From Microbacterium saccharophilum (GTDB taxonomy: Bacteria > Actinomycetota > Actinomycetes > Actinomycetales > Microbacteriaceae): a stretch of 52,906 bases of DNA. Position 1 is the first letter of the stretch; the number at the start of each line of letters is the position of its first letter. A program made the translations under genes and the position numbers. Location: positions 1 to 52,906 of the forward strand of contig NZ_BKAH01000015.1 of NCBI RefSeq assembly GCF_007992455.1. The letters are read 5' to 3'. Under the pieces are notes generated by a model, which saw only the letters and a list, made by a program, of their open reading frames with translations, made no database searches and was not told the origin of the DNA. Below are positions 50,021 to 52,906 of the stretch, piece by piece.

Positions 50021-50046
50021 ACCATTAGCCGATAATGCACATTATG
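50021..50046. promoter_or_regulatory. Overlapping AT-rich palindromes upstream of the AEC gene
   Basis: Two palindromes share one arm: CATTAGCCGATAATG (CATTA/TAATG arms) and ATAATGCACATTAT (50032-50045, ATAATG/CATTAT arms). They are conspicuously AT-rich in a GC-rich background, about 40-70 bp from the AEC start, and are a good candidate operator. The regulator is unknown. Confidence 0.5.
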
Positions 50047-50115
50047 TCAGTTCACCTGAGGGTGGAGCCTCCCCGCCTGGGTGTCGGCGCGCTGCGGCGC
50101 GTCCCCCGCGTGCGC

Positions 50116-50197
50116 GCGAACTGCAGGTTCGGATGTGACGCGTGGGGCGGATGACCGCTCATGCGTCACACAGGTCACACCGGATCCTACCGTTCGT
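50116..50197. repeat. 82-bp palindromic element, copy C (degenerate right arm)
   Basis: Left arm GCGAACTGCAGG (50116-50127) and inner GTGTGAC/GTCACAC-type segments match copies A and B. The right arm (50186-50197) has drifted to CCTACCGTTCGT, so outer pairing is partly lost. The 82-bp length is conserved. Confidence 0.75.
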
Positions 50198-50261
50198 CGC
50201 GGCGACGCGCGCGGCCGCACCCAGCCGATCACCCGGTGAACGTCTGGCGGCCCTGACCGCG

Positions 50262-50343
50262 GCGAAATGCAGGACCGGGTGTGACGCGTGGGACGTACGA
50301 GGCGACTTCTGTCCCAGTGGTCACGGTCGGTCCTGCAGATGCG
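50262..50343. repeat. 82-bp palindromic element, copy D
   Basis: Outer arms GCGAAATGCAGG (50262-50273) and CCTGCAGATGCG (50332-50343). Inner GTGTGAC faces a GGTCAC segment, and GTGGGAC faces GTCCCA in the centre. It lies 146 bp after copy C. Confidence 0.8.
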
Positions 50344-50388
50344 CGCGCGGACGGAGCGTCGGGACCTGCTGCGGTCGCCGACTGAGGG

Positions 50389-51636
50389 TCAGTCCAGAGC
50401 CGCCGCCTTCGCCTCCAGCAGCGCGCGCTGCGGCGCGCTCGCGGTGCGGGATGCCGCCTCCTCGAACTCCGCGCGCGCCTCGGCAGCGCGTCCCAGCCGG
50501 GCCAGCAGCTCGCCGCGGACGCTCGGCAGGAGCGGCGACCCGCGCAGCTCCCCCGCCGCGGCGAGGTCGTCCACGATCGCGAGCGCCGTCGCCGGCCCCG
50601 TGGCCATCGAGACGGCGACGGCCCGGTTCAGCTCGACGACGGGACTCGGCGCGATCCGGCCCAGCGCCTCGTAGAGCACCACGATCCGCTCCCAATCGGT
50701 CTGCTCGACGCTGGGCGCGACGCAGTGGCACTCCGCGATCGCCGCCTGCAGCGCGTAGGCGCCTCTCCCCTGGCCGCGGGCCGCGGCCTCCGCGTCGGCG
50801 CGGCGCAGGGCGGCGCGTCCGCGCGCGATCTGGCCGTGGTCCCATCGACTCCGGTCCTGGTCGGCCAGCAGGATCGGGGCTCCGGTCCGCGATTCCCGTG
50901 CCGCGAACCGCGACCGCTGGAACTCCATGAGCGCGACGAGCGCGTGCGTCGCGGGTTCCCGCGGCAGCAGGCCCGCTAGCACGCGCCCCAATCGGAGGGC
51001 CTCGTCCGCAAGGTCGGGGCGGGTCCACCGCTCCCCCGTCGTCGCGGAATAGCCCTCGGTGAACACGAGGTACACGACGCTCAACACGCCATCGAGTCGC
51101 TGCCGCCACTCCGACGGGTCGGGCGTCTCGAAGGGCACGTGCGCCGCGGCGAGCGTCCTCTTGGCCCGGGTGATGCGCGCCTGGACCGTCGCGACCGGGA
51201 CGAGCAGCATCCGCGCGATCTCGACCGTGGTGAGCCCGCCGACGACCCGCAGGGTCAGCGCGACCTGCGATTCCCGCGACAGCGCCGGGTGACACGCCGT
51301 GAACACGAGGCGCAGCAGGTCGTCGTCGATGGGCTCCCACTCGTCCTCGACGGCCTCCGCGAGGTCGTGCGCGATCGCGCGGTGGCGCTCGTCCAGGCGC
51401 TCCCGGCGCCGCCAGGCGTCGATCACCCGGCGTTTCGCGACCGCGGTGAGCCAGGCGCCGGTGTTGGCGGGGATGCCGTTCTCCGGCCAGGACGCGAGCG
51501 CCTCCGCCACCGCCTCCTGGGCCACGTCCTCCGCGAACCCGAGGTCACCCGTCATGCGGGCGAGGGCCGCGACGATGCGCGCGCCCTCGATGCGCCAGAC
51601 GGCGTCGATGGCGCGCGCGGCGTCCGCCGGCGTCAT
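50389..51636 (-). CDS. ECF42-type RNA polymerase sigma factor with C-terminal TPR-like extension
   Basis: The 415-aa sigma factor has region 2 (RMTGDLGFAEDVAQEAVAEAL) and region 4 (GGLTTVEIARMLLVPVATVQARITRAKRTL), then a roughly 220-residue helical C-terminal extension (DUF6596/TPR-like). The long extension and the coupled YCII/DGPF gene are hallmarks of ECF group 42, which lacks a classical anti-sigma factor. Its start overlaps the YCII stop by 4 bases. The predicted promoter upstream of the pair suggests autoregulation. Confidence 0.93.
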   Translation of the reverse strand: MTPADAARAIDAVWRIEGARIVAALARMTGDLGFAEDVAQEAVAEALASWPENGIPANTGAWLTAVAKRRVIDAWRRRERLDERHRAIAHDLAEAVEDEWEPIDDDLLRLVFTACHPALSRESQVALTLRVVGGLTTVEIARMLLVPVATVQARITRAKRTLAAAHVPFETPDPSEWRQRLDGVLSVVYLVFTEGYSATTGERWTRPDLADEALRLGRVLAGLLPREPATHALVALMEFQRSRFAARESRTGAPILLADQDRSRWDHGQIARGRAALRRADAEAAARGQGRGAYALQAAIAECHCVAPSVEQTDWERIVVLYEALGRIAPSPVVELNRAVAVSMATGPATALAIVDDLAAAGELRGSPLLPSVRGELLARLGRAAEARAEFEEAASRTASAPQRALLEAKAAALD

Positions 51637-52052
51637 GGCTGCGCGAGCTCGTCCCGCCAGCCGGCTTCCTTCTTCACCAACTCGTTGTCGGCGTAATCCG
51701 CGAAGTCGGTCTCATCGGTCACGCGGCGCACCTCCAGCTTCGACCCCGGTCCGAGCGGGCAGCGCTTGGCCCATTCGACGGCCTCGTCGGCGGTGGCGGT
51801 CTGGATGATCCAGAAGCCGTTGAACAGCTCGTGCACTTCGCCGTAGGGGCCGTCCGTGACCAGCGGCGGGTCGGCGGAGAAGTCGACGACGTAGCCAGGC
51901 TCGGGCGCGAGGCCGTCGCCGGCGACCATGACGCCCGCCTTCATCATGGCCTCGTTGTATGCGCCCATCGCGTTGATGACGGTCTCGAAGTCCATCTCCT
52001 CGTACGCCGCGACCGCGTCGGCGGTGGCCCGCATGATCAGCATGTGCTTCAT
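51633..52052 (-). CDS. YCII/DGPF domain protein, partner of the ECF42 sigma factor
   Basis: The 139-aa product belongs to the YCII-related superfamily, with KHMLIMRAT at the N-terminus and TDGPYGEVHELFNGFWIIQ as its DGPF-type motif (here DGPY). DGPF proteins are the conserved targets and possible sensors of ECF42 sigma factors; their biochemical function is unknown. The ATG at 52052 has GGGAGAAGAG upstream; the ORF extends to 52133 through the predicted promoter, so the shorter start is preferred. Confidence 0.9.
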   Translation of the reverse strand: MKHMLIMRATADAVAAYEEMDFETVINAMGAYNEAMMKAGVMVAGDGLAPEPGYVVDFSADPPLVTDGPYGEVHELFNGFWIIQTATADEAVEWAKRCPLGPGSKLEVRRVTDETDFADYADNELVKKEAGWRDELAQP

Positions 52053-52102
52053 GTGCTCTTCTCCCTGCGTGTGTGGGGATGCCGTCGGCTCCCTCTCACT
52101 AT

Positions 52103-52132
52103 GACGTCGAACGGCCGGGAGCGGAATCGACA
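52103..52132 (-). promoter_or_regulatory. Predicted ECF42-dependent promoter
   Basis: On the minus strand TGTCGA (52127-52132) is followed 17 nt later by CGACGTC (52103-52109), 50 nt upstream of the DGPF gene start. This agrees with the ECF42 target motif I recall from Streptomyces venezuelae, with TGTCGA at -35 and a CGA/TC-type -10. The operon probably activates itself. Confidence 0.65.
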
Positions 52133-52148
52133 TCGCTCGGAGAATCGG

Positions 52149-52892
52149 TCACCGCAGCGGGGTCCACCCCGGCGGCAGCGGGCCGTCGATGTCTGCGCGC
52201 GCCGCATCGTCCGCCGCGGACCACCCCTGCGCCGCCCCCGGTGTGTCGAATCCGCCGCGGGCGAGGCGGAACCCGACATCCTCGTGGTGCATGCGCGGCG
52301 CACCGCCGCGCCGCGTCGACGCGCGCACGCTCGCGGCATCGTCGGCGAACCCGCCGCCGCGGAAGACCCGGTAGTCGCGATACCGGGCGGGGTCCAGCAG
52401 GTCCCAGCACCACTCCCAGACGTTCCCGAGCGTGTCGAAGAGACCGTTGAGGTTCGGCAGCTTGCCGCCCACGTTCTGCGGCGCGTCCACGCCGTCGGCG
52501 CTCGTCCACGCGACCTCCCGCAGCGGCCCGTAGTGCGCGCCGGTCGAGCCGGCGCGGCACGCGAACTCCCACTCGGCCTCCGTCGGCAGGCGGTAGCCGT
52601 CGGCATCCACATGCCAGGTCACGTCCTCCCCGTCGAACGCGTACACCGGGTCGAGGCCCTCCCACTCCGACGCGGCGTTGCAGAAGTGCACGGCTCGCAG
52701 CCATGCGACCTCCACCGCCGGACGCTGCGGATGCGCGGCCGTGATCCCGAGGACCTCGGCCAGCTGCGCCTCGGTCACCGGGTACACGCCGATCTCGAAC
52801 GGTGCGAGCTGCACCGTGCGACGCAGCCGGCGCCGCGCGTCGTGGAGCTCGACGCGCCCCGCGCCGATCCGCGCCATCTCGATGTCGACCAT
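52149..52892 (-). CDS. SUMF1/FGE-like domain protein lacking the catalytic cysteines
   Basis: The 247-aa protein has the formylglycine-generating-enzyme fold: VYPVTEAQLAEVLG, DGYRLPTEAEWEFACRAG, GNVWEWCWD and RVFRGGGFADDA, ending GFRLARGG. The C-terminal segment where FGEs carry a catalytic Cys pair reads VRASTRRGGAPRMHHEDVGF, with no Cys, so it is unlikely to be a sulfatase-modifying oxidase. Related folds serve other roles (EgtB-like, DGR targets). The ATG at 52892 follows TAGAGT by 6 nt. Confidence 0.87.
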   Translation of the reverse strand: MVDIEMARIGAGRVELHDARRRLRRTVQLAPFEIGVYPVTEAQLAEVLGITAAHPQRPAVEVAWLRAVHFCNAASEWEGLDPVYAFDGEDVTWHVDADGYRLPTEAEWEFACRAGSTGAHYGPLREVAWTSADGVDAPQNVGGKLPNLNGLFDTLGNVWEWCWDLLDPARYRDYRVFRGGGFADDAASVRASTRRGGAPRMHHEDVGFRLARGGFDTPGAAQGWSAADDAARADIDGPLPPGWTPLR

Positions 52893-52898
52893 CCGGGC

Positions 52899-52904
52899 AC
52901 TCTA
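52899..52904 (-). promoter_or_regulatory. Leaderless -10 box of the SUMF1-like gene
   Basis: TAGAGT on the minus strand, 6 nt before the ATG at 52892, at the very edge of the window. Confidence 0.5.
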
Positions 52905-52906
52905 GC

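Larger units (their letters stand above)
49975..50388. other. 414-bp noncoding region upstream of the AEC gene
   Basis: No credible gene. From left to right it holds the leaderless -10 of the AEC gene, AT-rich overlapping palindromes (50021-50046), and two 82-bp palindromic elements (50116-50197 and 50262-50343). Its right edge is the stop of the sigma factor gene. Confidence 0.8.

Noticed and set aside
52149..52892. Functional formylglycine-generating enzyme
   Set aside because: The catalytic Cys pair is absent in the C-terminal segment and no sulfatase gene is adjacent.

Overview
The window is very GC-rich chromosomal DNA from an actinobacterium. Gene content and order (rbpA, pafB/pafC, HelY helicase, glgC with a divergent GT4 glycogen synthase, DUF3099, SURF1, type-B L31) and the codon bias point to Microbacteriaceae, most likely Microbacterium or a close relative. 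The species cannot be named from this sequence alone. Coding density is high. I see no insertion sequence, phage gene, CRISPR array or rRNA. There is one tRNA (Leu, anticodon GAG).

Layout. 1-2.0 kb: a 23-bp tandem repeat, then SURF1, a 67-aa protein, DUF3099 and DUF4190 genes on the minus strand. 2.1-12.4 kb: housekeeping genes including fabG, serB, glgC with divergent glgA/glgM, an ABC ATPase, rpmE2 with a structured leader, an exonuclease, a CGNR regulator divergent from an EamA permease, and an Lrp regulator. 12.5-22.8 kb: a complete-looking branched-chain amino acid/leucine catabolic locus, with BCKDH E1a-E1b-E2, a TetR regulator with two operator-like palindromes, methylcrotonyl-CoA carboxylase beta and alpha, acyl-CoA dehydrogenase, a MaoC hydratase and a CitE-like lyase. 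The accD-accA-fadE-maoC-citE order matches the Mycobacterium tuberculosis locus. 22.8-23.16 kb: an intergenic block with two copies of an 82-bp palindromic element. 23.2-31.9 kb: histidine phosphatase, sirtuin, SpoU methyltransferase, SGNH hydrolase, DEAD/DEAH helicase, MbfA-like ferritin/VIT1 fusion, tRNA-Leu, M20 peptidase and uppP. 31.9-43.2 kb: PAC2, HAD, trmI, FKBP lipoprotein, pafB, pafC, tatA, tatC, helY, lnt and rbpA. This is the actinobacterial Pup-proteasome neighbourhood with the proteasome and pupylation genes missing. 43.3-52.9 kb: GDPD, SPFH, NfeD, an unusual SDR, an S9 peptidase, a DUF308 protein, an AEC transporter, a second pair of 82-bp palindromes, an ECF42-type sigma factor with its DGPF/YCII partner and a matching promoter, and a Cys-less SUMF1-like protein.

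Three window-wide patterns stand out. (1) About eighteen genes on both strands have a TANNNT box, usually TAGNNT, ending exactly 6-7 nt before the ATG/GTG with no Shine-Dalgarno, the signature of leaderless mRNAs. (2) Four exactly 82-bp palindromic elements occur as two tandem pairs more than 27 kb apart, which suggests an undescribed dispersed repeat family. (3) trmI is followed 4 bp later by the FKBP lipoprotein gene, where related genomes carry mpa-dop-pup-prcBA-pafA.

Basis: functions come from motif recognition in the translations and recalled family knowledge. No database search was run.
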